This document shows positions 52,666 through 62,513 of a stretch of DNA of 64,000 nt, piece after piece (the first letter of the stretch is position 1; every line of letters starts with the position of its first letter). The stretch comes from Paracoccus solventivorans (GTDB taxonomy: Bacteria; Pseudomonadota; Alphaproteobacteria; Rhodobacterales; Rhodobacteraceae), in contig NZ_FRCK01000007.1 of assembly GCF_900142875.1 (NCBI RefSeq), positions 1 through 64,000 of the forward strand, read 5' to 3'. The notes beneath the pieces were generated by a model. That model was not told the DNA's origin and ran no database searches. It worked only from the letters and a program-made list of their open reading frames with translations. The position numbers were made by a program, and so were the translations under genes.

Positions 52666-53853
52666 ATGACCGATTTCACCGCCACCCGCCGCGCCTTTCA
52701 CCTGCCCGAGGGCATCACCTATCTGGACGGCAATTCGCTGGGGCCGATGCCGCGCCAGGCTGCCGACCGCGTGGCCGCGATGATGCGGGACGAATGGGCC
52801 GAGATGCTGATCACCGGCTGGAACCGCGCCGGCTGGTATGTGCAGCCGCGCCGGGTCGGCGATCGCATCGCGCGGCTGATCGGCGCGGGCGAGGGCCAGG
52901 TGGTCATGGGCGACACGCTGTCGGTCAAGGTGTTCCAGGCGGTGTCGGCCGCGCTGCGGCTGCGGCCGGGGCGGCGGGTGATCCTGTCGGACAGCGGCAA
53001 TTTCCCCTCGGACCTCTATGTCGCGCAGGGGCTGGCCGAGGCGGTCGGGGCCGAGTTGCGGGTGGTCGCCCCCGAAGAGGTGGCGGCGAATATCGACAGC
53101 GACCTGGCGGTGCTGATGCTGACCGAGGTCGATTACCGCACCGGCCGGCGCCACGACATGGCGGCGCTGACCGCCGCCGCGCATGACGCGGGCGCGCTGG
53201 CGGTCTGGGACCTGGCGCATTCGGCGGGGGCGGTCGATGTCGACCTGCTGGGCGCGGATGCGGATTTCGCGGTGGGCTGCACCTATAAATACCTCAACGG
53301 CGGGCCGGGGGCGCCGGCCTTCATCTGGGCGCATCCGCGCCACGCCGATGCGGCGCAGCCCTGCCTGCAGGGGTGGATGGGACACGCGGCGCCCTTTGCC
53401 TTCGACCAGAGCTACGCCCCCGCCCCGGGGATCGAGCGGATGCGGGTCGGCACGCCGCCCGTGATCGCGCTGGCGGCGCTGGATGCGGCGCTGGACGTGT
53501 GGGACGGCGTGGCGCTGCCCGACCTGCGCGCCCGCTCGGTCGAGCTGTCCGAGGCGTTCATCCGCGGGGTCGAGGCCGCCTGCCCCGGCGTGACGCTGCA
53601 TTCCCCGCGCGACCCCGCCCGGCGCGGCAGCCAGGTGGGGTTCCGCCACCCCCATGCCTATGCGGTGATGCAGGCGCTGATCGCTGCAGGGGTGATCGGC
53701 GATTTCCGCGCCCCCGACGTGCTGCGTTTCGGTTTCGCACCGCTTTACAACGACCTGGACGACGTGGCGCGCGCGGTCGACACGCTGGCCGCGATCCTGC
53801 GCGACGGGCGCTGGGACCGGCCGGAATACCACCAGCGCGCCGATGTGACCTGA
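52666..53853 (+). CDS. kynU: Kynureninase
   Basis: The 395-residue PLP enzyme splits kynurenine into anthranilate and alanine. Motifs include YLDGNSLGPMP at the N-terminus and TYKYLNGGPGAPAF around the PLP lysine. AGGAGG precedes the ATG. No other kynurenine pathway gene is seen in the window. Its stop overlaps the ATG of an RND adaptor gene as TGATG, which links it to efflux. Confidence 0.94.
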   Translation: MTDFTATRRAFHLPEGITYLDGNSLGPMPRQAADRVAAMMRDEWAEMLITGWNRAGWYVQPRRVGDRIARLIGAGEGQVVMGDTLSVKVFQAVSAALRLRPGRRVILSDSGNFPSDLYVAQGLAEAVGAELRVVAPEEVAANIDSDLAVLMLTEVDYRTGRRHDMAALTAAAHDAGALAVWDLAHSAGAVDVDLLGADADFAVGCTYKYLNGGPGAPAFIWAHPRHADAAQPCLQGWMGHAAPFAFDQSYAPAPGIERMRVGTPPVIALAALDAALDVWDGVALPDLRARSVELSEAFIRGVEAACPGVTLHSPRDPARRGSQVGFRHPHAYAVMQALIAAGVIGDFRAPDVLRFGFAPLYNDLDDVARAVDTLAAILRDGRWDRPEYHQRADVT

Positions 53854-54944
53854 TGCGGGCGCGCAGGGTGCATATCCACCGGGCGGCGCTGGCCCTGCTG
53901 TGGGCCGCCGCCGTCCCGGCCGCGACGGCGGCGCAGCCCGCGCAACAGCCGGTCGCGGTCGAGTTCGTCGAGGTCCGCCAGCAGCCGCTGGTGCTGGACC
54001 TGCGGCTGGTCGGCACCATCGCGGCCAGCGACAGCATCGACCTGTCTTTTCCCGCCGGCGGGCGCATCACCGAGATCACGGTCCGCGCCGGCGACCGGGT
54101 GCAGGCGGGCGATCCGCTGGCGCGCACCGACGGGGTGCAGCAGCAGCAGGCGCTGAACCAGGCGCTGGCCGCCGTCGCCGCCGCCGAGGCGACGCTGCAG
54201 CAGGCCGAGCAGGCCGCGATCCGCGCCGCCGAGATGCTGCGCCGGGGCGTCGGCACCCGCGCCGAAAGCGACATGGCCAACCAGGCGCTGTCGGCCGCGC
54301 AGGGCCAGCTGGCCGCGGCGCGGACCGGGGCCGACCAGGCGCAGCGCGCGGTCGAGGACACGGTGATCCACGCCCCGCAGGCCGCGGTGGTCACCGCCCG
54401 CATGGCCGAGCCGGGGCAGGTGGTGGGCGCGGCGCAGCCGATCCTGACGCTGGCGGCGCTGACCGGGTTCGAGGCGGTGTTCAACGTCCCCGATTCGCCG
54501 CATCTGGACCAGGCGCACGGGGCGCTGGTGTCGCTGGTGCCGCTGGACCGGCCGGAAACCCGGCTGTCGGCGACGGTCACCGAAATCGCGCCGCTGGTCG
54601 ATCCGGCCACCGCCGCGGTCACCGTGCGGGCCGAGATCAACCCGCGGCTGATCGACAGCGTGCTCGAGGCCGGGCTGCTGGGCGCCGCGGTCGAGGGGGT
54701 GGTCCATCTCAAGGCCGGCACCGGCATCGAAATTCCCTGGACCGCGCTGACCGCGACCGGCGACGGCCCGGCGGTGTGGCGCATCGAGGGGGGCGTGGTG
54801 GCGATCACCCCGGTCGAGGTCGAGCGCTTCGCCAATGGCCGGGTGGTGCTGAAATCCGGGGTCGCCCCGGGCGATACCGTGGTGGGCGAAGGCTCGCAGC
54901 TGATGTTCCCCGGGCGCCAGGTCCGGCCCGGCAAGGGACGCTGA
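53853..54944 (+). CDS. RND efflux periplasmic adaptor subunit 1
   Basis: The 363-residue membrane fusion protein has a signal peptide (WAAAVPAATA), a barrel-sandwich (lipoyl-like) half GRITEITVRAGDRVQAGDPLAR, an alpha-helical hairpin (about 90-165) and a beta-barrel end. It bridges the inner-membrane pump to an outer-membrane channel. It is coupled to kynU and the second adaptor; two tandem adaptors are unusual but known for some RND pumps. Confidence 0.88.
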   Translation: MRARRVHIHRAALALLWAAAVPAATAAQPAQQPVAVEFVEVRQQPLVLDLRLVGTIAASDSIDLSFPAGGRITEITVRAGDRVQAGDPLARTDGVQQQQALNQALAAVAAAEATLQQAEQAAIRAAEMLRRGVGTRAESDMANQALSAAQGQLAAARTGADQAQRAVEDTVIHAPQAAVVTARMAEPGQVVGAAQPILTLAALTGFEAVFNVPDSPHLDQAHGALVSLVPLDRPETRLSATVTEIAPLVDPATAAVTVRAEINPRLIDSVLEAGLLGAAVEGVVHLKAGTGIEIPWTALTATGDGPAVWRIEGGVVAITPVEVERFANGRVVLKSGVAPGDTVVGEGSQLMFPGRQVRPGKGR

Positions 54945-54946
54945 CC

Positions 54947-56092
54947 ATGCGCAACACCCGCCCTGCCCCTTCCCGGCCCTGCCCGGCCCTGTTTCGTCCG
55001 GCGCTGGCGCTGGCGCTCGCCCTTGGGCTGGCCGCCCCGGCCGTGGCGCTGGAGCTGCCCTTCGGCCGCGACACCGCCCCGGCCGCCGCCCCCGCCCCCC
55101 GCCCGGTGGTGACCGAGATCGTGGCCCCGAACGACAGCGCCGCGGGGCGCAGCGTCCCCGGGGTCATCACCGCCGCGACCGAGGTGCAGATGGCGTTCCA
55201 GACCCTTGGCCGGATGATCGCGCGGCCGGTCGATGTCGGCGACCGGGTGGACGCCGGGCAGGTGCTGGCGCGGCTCGACCCCGAGGATCTGGCCGGCAAC
55301 ACCCGCGCCGCCGAAGCCTCGCTGACGGCGGCGCAGGTCAACCTGACCACCGCCCGCAACACCGCCGAACGCGCGCGTTCGCTGTCGGAACGCAACGTCG
55401 CCTCGGCCGCGCAGCTGGAACAGGCGGAACAGGCGCTGTCGGCGGCGCGCTCGGCCGTCGACCAGGCGCAGGCGCGGCTGGAAAGCGCCCGCGACGCCGA
55501 GGGCTATGCCGTGATGACCGCGCCGATTTCGGGGGTGGTCAGCGCGGTGCGCGCCACCCCGGGCGCGGTGGTGGCGGCGGGCGACCCGATCCTTACCCTG
55601 TCGTCCGAGGATAAGCTCGAGGCCACCATCGACCTGACCGAAGCGCAGTTGCAGGGGATCGAGCGCGGCACCGAATGCCTGATCTTCCGCGACGACCAGG
55701 CGGACGAGCCGGTGCGCGGCCACGTCAGCCGCATCTCTCCGGTCGCGGACCGCCAGACCCGGACACGGCGGGTCTATATCACCCTGCCCCCCGGCAGCAG
55801 CTTCCGGCTGGGCAGCCTGGTGCGGGTGCGCCGTGCCGATGATTCCACCGCCGCGCTGACCGTCCCGGCCGAGGCGCTGGTCGCCGAACCCCCGGGCGGG
55901 GTCGCGGTCTGGATCGTGCGCCGCACCGGCCCGGACGCCGCCACCGTGACGCGAAGGCCAGTCACCATCGGCGCCCGCATCGGCGCGCGGATCGAGGTGA
56001 CCGACGGGCTCGCCCCCGGCGACGAGGTGGTGATCCGCGGCGTCCATTCCTTGGCCGAGGGCCAGCAGGTCGGCAGAAAGGTCGAGCCGTGA
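54947..56092 (+). CDS. RND efflux periplasmic adaptor subunit 2
   Basis: The 381-residue membrane fusion protein has a signal sequence ending near AAPAVA, a barrel-sandwich half (FQTLGRMIARPVDVGDRVDAG), a helical hairpin (about 115-180) and the beta-barrel. It starts two bases past adaptor 1. It differs clearly in sequence from adaptor 1, so the pair may form heteromeric hexamers. Confidence 0.88.
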   Translation: MRNTRPAPSRPCPALFRPALALALALGLAAPAVALELPFGRDTAPAAAPAPRPVVTEIVAPNDSAAGRSVPGVITAATEVQMAFQTLGRMIARPVDVGDRVDAGQVLARLDPEDLAGNTRAAEASLTAAQVNLTTARNTAERARSLSERNVASAAQLEQAEQALSAARSAVDQAQARLESARDAEGYAVMTAPISGVVSAVRATPGAVVAAGDPILTLSSEDKLEATIDLTEAQLQGIERGTECLIFRDDQADEPVRGHVSRISPVADRQTRTRRVYITLPPGSSFRLGSLVRVRRADDSTAALTVPAEALVAEPPGGVAVWIVRRTGPDAATVTRRPVTIGARIGARIEVTDGLAPGDEVVIRGVHSLAEGQQVGRKVEP

Positions 56093-59000
56093 CAGAACGC
56101 CGTTCCTTCAACCTGTCCGACTGGGCGCTGCACCACCGCTCGCTGGTGTGGTTCCTGCTGATCGTGTCGATGATCGCGGGGACGCTGGCCTATCGCGGCC
56201 TGGGCCGCGAGGAAGACCCCAGCTTTACCGTCAAGATCATGGTGATCTCGGCCGCCATGCCCGGCGCCACCACCCCGGAAACGCTGGAACAGGTCACCCA
56301 CCGCATCGAGACCAAACTCGAAGAGCTGGACGAGCTCAAGTTCACCCGCTCGGTCACCATGCCGGGGCAGGCGGTGGTCTATGTCGAGCTGCTGCCCACC
56401 GTGCGCGGCGAGGCCGTCACCCGCACCTGGCAGCAGGTGCGCAACATGATGAACGACCTGCGCCCCGAGTTCCCGCAGGAGTTCGCGGGCTTCCAGTTCA
56501 ACGACCGCTTCGGCGACGTGTTCGGGAACATCTACGCCTTTACCGCCGACGGCTTCACCCAGCGCGAGCTGCGCGACCGGGTCGAGGCGATCCGCAAGCA
56601 GGTGCAGGCCCTGCCCGCCGCCGGCAAGACCGCGCTGCTGGGGGTGCGGGACGAGGAAATCTATCTCGAGTTCTCGTCGGCGCGGCTGGCGGCGATGGGG
56701 CTGAACGAACAGCAGGTGCTGCAGACGCTGGCCGCGCAGAACGCCATCGCGCAGTCGGGCATCGTGCAGGCGGGGCCGGAACAGGTGCTGGTGCGGGTCG
56801 GCGGCCAGTTCGACACCGCCGAGGCCATCGCCGCCGTCAACCTGCGCGTGGGCGACCGCTTCTTCAACCTGGGCGAGGTGGCGCGGGTGCGGCGCGGCTA
56901 TGCCGACCCGCCCTCGACCCTGTTCCGCCATAACGGCGCCGAGGCGATCGGGCTGGAAATCGCCATGCGCCAGGGCGAGAACATCCAGAGCTTCGGCGCG
57001 GAACTCGACGCGCTGATGGCAGGCATCGCCGCCGACCTGCCGGTGGGCATCGAGATGCACAAGTTCGCCGACCAGCCGCAGGTGGTGGAAAAGGCCGTCG
57101 GCACCTTCGTCAAGGCGCTGGCCGAGGCGGTGGCCATCGTGCTGCTGGTCAGCTTCGTCAGCCTGGGGCTGCGGGCCGGGTTCATCGTCACCCTGACCAT
57201 CCCCTTGGTGCTGGCGATCACCTTCGTCATCATGGCGATCTGGGACATCACCCTGCAGCGGGTGTCGCTGGGGGCGCTGATCATCGCGCTGGGACTGCTG
57301 GTCGACGACGCGATGATTGCCATTGAAACGATGATCTCGCGGCTGGAACAGGGGGCCAGCCTCGAGGACGCGGCCAGCTATGCCTGGACCTCGATCGCCT
57401 TCCCGATGCTGACCGGGACGCTGGTGACGGTGGCGGGGTTCATCCCCATCGGGCTGAACAGCTCGATGGCGGGCGAGTTCACCTTCTCGCTGTTCGTGGT
57501 GATCGCGGTGTCGCTGCTGGTCAGCTGGATCGTGGCGGTGCTGTTCGCGCCCCTGCTGGGCGTCACCCTGCTGCCCGCAAAGTTGAAGCATCACAGCGGC
57601 CGCGCCGGCCCGCTGCGGCGGGGCTTTCACGCGCTGCTCAAGCTGGCGATGCGGTTCCGCTGGACCACGGTGCTGGCGACGCTGGCGCTGTTCGTGCTGT
57701 CGGTGGTCGGCATGGGCGGGGTCGAGCGGCAGTTCTTCCCGACCTCGGACCGCACCGAGGTGCTGATCGACATCACCGAACGCCACAACGCCTCGATCGC
57801 ACGCACCGACGCCTCGATCGCGGCGCTGGACGAGTTCCTGTCGCAGCAGTCCGAACCGCTGTTCTGGACCAGCTATGTCGGGCGCGGCGCGCCGCGCTTC
57901 GTGCTGGCGATGGACGTGCCGACGCCGGGGCCGTTCATGGGGCAGATGGTGGTGCAGACCGCCGACATCGCCGCCCGCGATGCGCTGAAGCTGAAGCTGG
58001 CCGAGTTCGCCGAGACCTCGCTGGTCGGCACCGACATCTACGTCAAGAACCTGGAAATCGGCCCCCCGGTCGGCAAGCCGGTGCAATACCGGGTCAGTTC
58101 GACCGACCCGGATGCGGCCCGCGACGCCGCCCGCGGGCTGGCGGCGGTGCTGGCGACCGAGCCGCGGCTGCGCGACATCGCGCTGGACTGGAACGAGCCG
58201 GCCCGCGTGGTGCGGGTCGAGGTCGACCAGGACCGCGCCCGCCAGCTGGGCCTGTCCAGCCAGGATGTGTCGAACGCGCTGGCGGCGCTGTTTTCCGGCA
58301 AGATCGTGACGCAGCTGCGCGACGGCATCTTCCTGATCAACGTGATCGCCCGCGGGGCCGAGGCCGACCGCCAGTCGCTCGAATCGATCCGCAACCTGGA
58401 ACTGGCGCGCCCCACCGCCTCGCCCATCCCGCTGGGGGCGCTGGCGCGGCTAAGCTACGAGACCGAGCCGCCGCTGGTCATGCAGCGCGACGGCGTGCCC
58501 ACGGTGACGGTCAAGGCGGCGGTGGCGACCGCCGACCAGCCGGCGACCATCGTGACGGCGCTGGCCCCGCAGGTGGCGGAATACGCCGCCGGGCTGCCGC
58601 CCTCGGTCCGCATCGTCGTGGGCGGCACGGTCGAGACCTCGGGCGAAAGCCAGGCCCCCATCGCGGCGGTGGTGCCGATGATGCTGCTGGCCATCGCCAC
58701 GCTGGTGATGATCCAGATGCAGGGGTTCCGGCTGTCGCTGATCGTGTTTGCCGCGGCACCGCTGGGGCTGATCGGGGTGGTGGCGACGCTGCTGCCCTTT
58801 GGCGTGCCGCTGGGGTTCGTGGCGATCCTGGGGATCCTGGCGCTGGTGGGGATCCTGATCCGCAACTCGGTGATCCTGGTGCATGAGATCCAGGTGCTGA
58901 TCGCCCGCGGCCATTCGCGCTGGGACGCGGTGTTCGAGGCCTCGGACAGCCGCGCCCGCCCGATCCTGCTGACGGCAGCGGCGGCCAGCCTGGCGCTGAT

Positions 59001-59157
59001 CCCGATCTCGCGGCAGGTGTTCTGGGGGCCGATGGCCTATGCGATGATGGGCGGCATCATCGCCGGCACGCTGATCACGCTGCTGTTCGTGCCGGCGCTT
59101 TACTGCGTGGTGTTCGGCGTGCGCCCGCCCCCACCCGATCAGGCACCGCCGGCCTGA
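56089..59157 (+). CDS. RND family efflux pump inner-membrane subunit
   Basis: The 1022-residue proton-driven pump has 12 predicted helices and two large periplasmic domains, with features such as GLLVDDAMIAIETMISRLEQG in the membrane domain. Starts at GTG overlapping the second adaptor's stop (GTGA). No TolC-like outer-membrane gene is present. The coupling to kynU suggests an anthranilate- or kynurenine-related substrate, unproven. Confidence 0.93.
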   Translation: MTERRSFNLSDWALHHRSLVWFLLIVSMIAGTLAYRGLGREEDPSFTVKIMVISAAMPGATTPETLEQVTHRIETKLEELDELKFTRSVTMPGQAVVYVELLPTVRGEAVTRTWQQVRNMMNDLRPEFPQEFAGFQFNDRFGDVFGNIYAFTADGFTQRELRDRVEAIRKQVQALPAAGKTALLGVRDEEIYLEFSSARLAAMGLNEQQVLQTLAAQNAIAQSGIVQAGPEQVLVRVGGQFDTAEAIAAVNLRVGDRFFNLGEVARVRRGYADPPSTLFRHNGAEAIGLEIAMRQGENIQSFGAELDALMAGIAADLPVGIEMHKFADQPQVVEKAVGTFVKALAEAVAIVLLVSFVSLGLRAGFIVTLTIPLVLAITFVIMAIWDITLQRVSLGALIIALGLLVDDAMIAIETMISRLEQGASLEDAASYAWTSIAFPMLTGTLVTVAGFIPIGLNSSMAGEFTFSLFVVIAVSLLVSWIVAVLFAPLLGVTLLPAKLKHHSGRAGPLRRGFHALLKLAMRFRWTTVLATLALFVLSVVGMGGVERQFFPTSDRTEVLIDITERHNASIARTDASIAALDEFLSQQSEPLFWTSYVGRGAPRFVLAMDVPTPGPFMGQMVVQTADIAARDALKLKLAEFAETSLVGTDIYVKNLEIGPPVGKPVQYRVSSTDPDAARDAARGLAAVLATEPRLRDIALDWNEPARVVRVEVDQDRARQLGLSSQDVSNALAALFSGKIVTQLRDGIFLINVIARGAEADRQSLESIRNLELARPTASPIPLGALARLSYETEPPLVMQRDGVPTVTVKAAVATADQPATIVTALAPQVAEYAAGLPPSVRIVVGGTVETSGESQAPIAAVVPMMLLAIATLVMIQMQGFRLSLIVFAAAPLGLIGVVATLLPFGVPLGFVAILGILALVGILIRNSVILVHEIQVLIARGHSRWDAVFEASDSRARPILLTAAAASLALIPISRQVFWGPMAYAMMGGIIAGTLITLLFVPALYCVVFGVRPPPPDQAPPA

Positions 59158-59169
59158 ACGTCAGCGCCG

Positions 59170-59290
59170 CAAGCGGGGGTTTTCCACCCCCGCCCCCCCG
59201 GAGGATATTTCGGACCGCCCGAAATCCTGCGCGTGGTCTTCGGGCGGTTTCAAATATCCCGGGGGTTCGGGGGCTTGCCCCCGATCCGGC
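59170..59290. repeat. Compound inverted repeat after the RND operon
   Basis: GGATATTT at 59203-59210 and AAATATCC at 59252-59259 face each other around a terminator hairpin, with G5/C5 hairpins outside (GCGGGGGT-TTTCC-ACCCCCGC on the left). It is the twin of the structure after glyS. Confidence 0.75.
59215..59250 (+). terminator. Terminator of the kynU-RND operon
   Basis: CCGCCCGAA and TTCGGGCGG arms with a loop of about 15 bases, then TTTC. Lies 58 bases after the pump gene. Confidence 0.65.
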
Positions 59291-59298
59291 AGTGACGA

Positions 59299-61320
59299 TC
59301 ACCCCTCGGCAATGAGTTCCGCAAAAGCCGCGCCGAAGCGTTCCAGCGCCGGGGCGTCGAGATAGCGGGCAAGCTCGCGCGGACGGTCGGTGGCGATGCG
59401 GCGCAGGTTGCTCGCGGGCAGCGACAGCGGTTTCTGCGTGCCGTCTTCGCCTCGGGCAAGGCGCTGTGCGGCCTCGGCCAGCCGGTCGTAGAGGGCACCG
59501 GCCTCCTGCCCCGCCAGCGCGCGGCGGGCCGGGTGCATCGGCGCCACCTCGCCCGCGATCACCGACAGGAAGGCCTCGCCATAGCTGTCCAGCTTTTTCG
59601 CGCCGACGCCGCTGACGCGGGCCATGTCGTCCAGCGTCTGCGGCCGGGTCTCGGCCATCTCGATCAGGGTGCGGTCGGGAAAGATCACATAGGCGGGCAC
59701 CCGCTGCGCCTCGGCCAGCGCCCGGCGCTTGGCCTTGAGCGCCGAGAGCAGCGGCGCATCCTCGTCCGAGACCTGGGTGCGGATCACCGCCGCCGGTTTC
59801 GCACGCCGGATCAGGTCGCGGCGCAGCATCACGGCTTCCTCGCCCCGCAGCACCGGATGCGCGGCGGCGGTGATGCGCAGCCCGCCGTGGCGTTCGGGAT
59901 CGGGGCGGATCAGGTCGCGGCCCAGCATCTGGCGCAGGATCGCCTGCCATTCACCCTTGGGCACCGCCTTGCCGACGCCAAAGGTCGGCAGCTGGTCATG
60001 CCCGCGCGCCGTCACCTTTTCGGTCGCGTTCCCCAGCAGCACGTCGATGACATGGCCCTGCCCGAACCATTCGCCGGTACGCAGGATCGCCGACAGCGCC
60101 ATCCGCACCGGCTGGGTGGCGTCGAAGATCTCGGGCGGGGTGTCGCACAGGTCGCAATTGCCGCAGGGCGCGGCGGTTTCCCCGAAATAGCCCAGCAGGT
60201 GCTGGCGGCGGCACGAGATCGCCTCGGCCAGCCCCAGCAGCGCGTTCAGCCGCGCGTGGTCGGCCTCTTTCCGCTCGGCCGGGGCCAGCCCCTCGTCGAT
60301 CTGGGTGCGGCGCAGGCGGATGTCGTCGGGGCCATACAGCGTCAGCGTTTCCGCAGGCGCCCCGTCGCGGCCGGCGCGGCCGATTTCCTGGTAATAGGCC
60401 TCGATCGACTTGGGCAGGTCGGAATGCGCCACCCAGCGGATGTCGGGCTTGTCGATGCCCATGCCAAAGGCGACGGTGGCGGTGACGATCAGCCCATCCT
60501 CGCGCTGGAAACGTGCCTCGACCTCGCGGCGCTGATCGGCCTCCATCCCGCCGTGATAGGCGACGGCGGCGATGTTTTCGGCGTTCAGCGCGGCCGAAAG
60601 GGTCTCGGTGCGGGCGCGGGTGGCGCAATAGACGATGCCGGACTGCCCGCGACGGGCGCGGGCGAAATCCATGATCTGCCGGCGCGGGCCGTCCTTGGGC
60701 TGGAACGCCAGATGGATGTTCGGTCTATCGAAACCGCGCAGGAACACCTGCGGCGCCCGCCCGTCGAACAGCCGCGCCACGATTTCGTCCCGCGTCTCGG
60801 CGTCGGCGGTGGCGGTGAATGCGGCCAGCGGCACCCCCAGCGCCCGGCGCAGCTCGCCCACGCGCAGATAATCGGGGCGGAAATCATGGCCCCACTGGCT
60901 GACGCAATGCGCCTCGTCCACGGCAATCGCCGTGATGCCCGCGCGCCTGAGCATCGGCACCGTCGCCCCCGAGGCCAGCCGTTCCGGCGCCATGTAAAGC
61001 AGCCGCAGGCTGCCGTCGCGCAGGGCGGCGAAGACCTCGTCGCTTTCCTCTTCGGTATTGCCACTGGTCAGCGCGCCCGCCGCCACACCGGCCTCGCGCA
61101 AGCTGCGCACCTGGTCGCGCATCAGGGCGATCAGCGGCGAGATCACCACCGTGACCCCCTCGCGCATCAGCGCCGGCAGCTGGTAGCACAGCGACTTGCC
61201 GCCGCCGGTGGGCATGATCGCCAGCACGTCGCGGCCCGCGGCCACGGATTCGACGATTTCCTGCTGGCCGGGGCGGAATCCGTCGAATCCCCAGACCTGC
61301 CGCAACAGATCGGCGGGCAT
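59299..61320 (-). CDS. recQ: ATP-dependent DNA helicase RecQ
   Basis: The 673-residue 3'-5' helicase has Walker A MPTGGGKSLCYQLP (lysine 42), the DEAH box VDEAHCVSQWGHDFRP, the zinc-binding RQC cysteines (CRRQHLLGYFGE ... CGNCDLC), a winged helix and a C-terminal HRDC-like domain. It acts in recombination and replication repair. Its ATG overlaps the yggT stop (TGATG). Confidence 0.96.
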   Translation of the reverse strand: MPADLLRQVWGFDGFRPGQQEIVESVAAGRDVLAIMPTGGGKSLCYQLPALMREGVTVVISPLIALMRDQVRSLREAGVAAGALTSGNTEEESDEVFAALRDGSLRLLYMAPERLASGATVPMLRRAGITAIAVDEAHCVSQWGHDFRPDYLRVGELRRALGVPLAAFTATADAETRDEIVARLFDGRAPQVFLRGFDRPNIHLAFQPKDGPRRQIMDFARARRGQSGIVYCATRARTETLSAALNAENIAAVAYHGGMEADQRREVEARFQREDGLIVTATVAFGMGIDKPDIRWVAHSDLPKSIEAYYQEIGRAGRDGAPAETLTLYGPDDIRLRRTQIDEGLAPAERKEADHARLNALLGLAEAISCRRQHLLGYFGETAAPCGNCDLCDTPPEIFDATQPVRMALSAILRTGEWFGQGHVIDVLLGNATEKVTARGHDQLPTFGVGKAVPKGEWQAILRQMLGRDLIRPDPERHGGLRITAAAHPVLRGEEAVMLRRDLIRRAKPAAVIRTQVSDEDAPLLSALKAKRRALAEAQRVPAYVIFPDRTLIEMAETRPQTLDDMARVSGVGAKKLDSYGEAFLSVIAGEVAPMHPARRALAGQEAGALYDRLAEAAQRLARGEDGTQKPLSLPASNLRRIATDRPRELARYLDAPALERFGAAFAELIAEG

Positions 61321-61613
61321 CAGTAGCCCAGGAAGAACCCGGCGTTGTTCGCCAGCGCCCGTTGCAGGATGATGATGCCGATGAACACCACCAGCGGCGC
61401 CAGATCCAGCCCGCCCATGTTCGGCAGCACGTTGCGGATCGGGCGGTAGATCGGCTCGAGCAGCCGCGACAGACCGTCCCAGACCTGTGCGACCAGCGGC
61501 TGGCGCAGGTTGAGCACGTCGAAATTGATCAGCCACGACATGATGATATGCGCGATCATGATGAACCAGACCACGTCGAGTATCAGCATCAGCGCCTGGA
61601 ACAGCGTCGTCAT
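61320..61613 (-). CDS. YggT family membrane protein
   Basis: The 97-residue protein has two membrane helices (about 4-24 and 70-90) flanking the family motif EPIYRPIRNVLPNMGGLDLAP. YggT proteins are linked to cell division and chromosome positioning in chloroplasts and cyanobacteria. MTTLFQALM is chosen as start; the upstream extension has no ribosome site. It is coupled with recQ. Confidence 0.9.
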   Translation of the reverse strand: MTTLFQALMLILDVVWFIMIAHIIMSWLINFDVLNLRQPLVAQVWDGLSRLLEPIYRPIRNVLPNMGGLDLAPLVVFIGIIILQRALANNAGFFLGY

Positions 61614-61777
61614 TCCTGCCAGCCTTCCCTTGCAACCCGCGCGTCCGAGGTAGGGCAGCCGGCGCGCGTGCGCAAGCGGTCGCGGACGCACGCCCCGCCG
61701 CCCCTGCCCGTTTCCGCAGCGTTGCGGTTGACGCCCCCGGCCCGGTTGACTACCGCCCGAAGGTCAAAGGAGCCGTC

Positions 61778-62371
61778 ATGTATCCCATCCTGCGCTTCAT
61801 CCACGAGATCCGCTCTGCCCGCCGCGCGACGCCGCTGGGGCCGCTGGACGCACATGTCTCGACCCACCGGATCTCGCCGCTGGACATCGACCCGTGGCGC
61901 GAGCTGAACAACGGCCGCACCCTGACGCTGTATGACCTGGGGCGGATCCCGATGGCGGTGCGGCTGGGCATCATCGACACGCTGAAGCGCAACGGCTGGG
62001 GGTTCACCGTCGCCGGCAACACCGTGCGCTATCGCCGCCGCATCCGGGTGTTCCAGCGCATCACCCAGGTGTCGCGGGTGCTGGGCTGGGACAGCCGCTT
62101 CGTCTATATGGAACAGTCGATGTGGAGCGGGGGCGACTGCGCCAACCACATGCTGCTGCGCGTCGCCATCGTCGGCGGCGCCGCGCGCAAGGGGATGATC
62201 CCGCCCGAGGTCTTCATGGAAGCCCTGGGCCACCACGGCCCCAGCCCCGAGCTGCCCGCCTGGGTCGCCGCCTGGATCGAGGCCGACGCCCTGCGCCCCT
62301 GGCCACCGGAACTGCCCGCTGGAATCGAGGTACAGTCCCCCGACCTGCCGCCCGCTACGCAGCCCGGCTGA
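61778..62371 (+). CDS. Hotdog-fold acyl-CoA thioesterase
   Basis: The 197-residue protein has an N-terminal basic segment and a 4HBT-like hotdog domain with DPWRELNNGRTLTLYDLGR, the stretch that holds the active-site Asn in thioesterases of the THEM6/FcbC kind. The substrate is unknown. AAAGGAG precedes the ATG. It is a single gene, followed by a repeat copy. Confidence 0.8.
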   Translation: MYPILRFIHEIRSARRATPLGPLDAHVSTHRISPLDIDPWRELNNGRTLTLYDLGRIPMAVRLGIIDTLKRNGWGFTVAGNTVRYRRRIRVFQRITQVSRVLGWDSRFVYMEQSMWSGGDCANHMLLRVAIVGGAARKGMIPPEVFMEALGHHGPSPELPAWVAAWIEADALRPWPPELPAGIEVQSPDLPPATQPG

Positions 62372-62395
62372 ACGCAGGTCGGTCCGGCGTCACCA

Positions 62396-62442
62396 CGCGG
62401 GGCGCTGCCCCGCACCCCGGGGTATTTGGCCCAGAAAGAAGC
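62396..62442 (+). repeat. Dispersed repeat copy after the thioesterase gene
   Basis: GCGGGGC-GCT-GCCCCGC hairpin, then ACCCCGGGGTATTTGG and CCCAGAAAGAAG. This is the form that I associate with Rhodobacteraceae 3' ends, and it could act as a terminator in either direction. Confidence 0.6.
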
Positions 62443-62513
62443 CACGCCGCCGGCTTGCGGTGCGGGTGTTCTTGCAATCTTATGTGGGCCGGTGACGCAG
62501 GCCCGGGGGAGGC

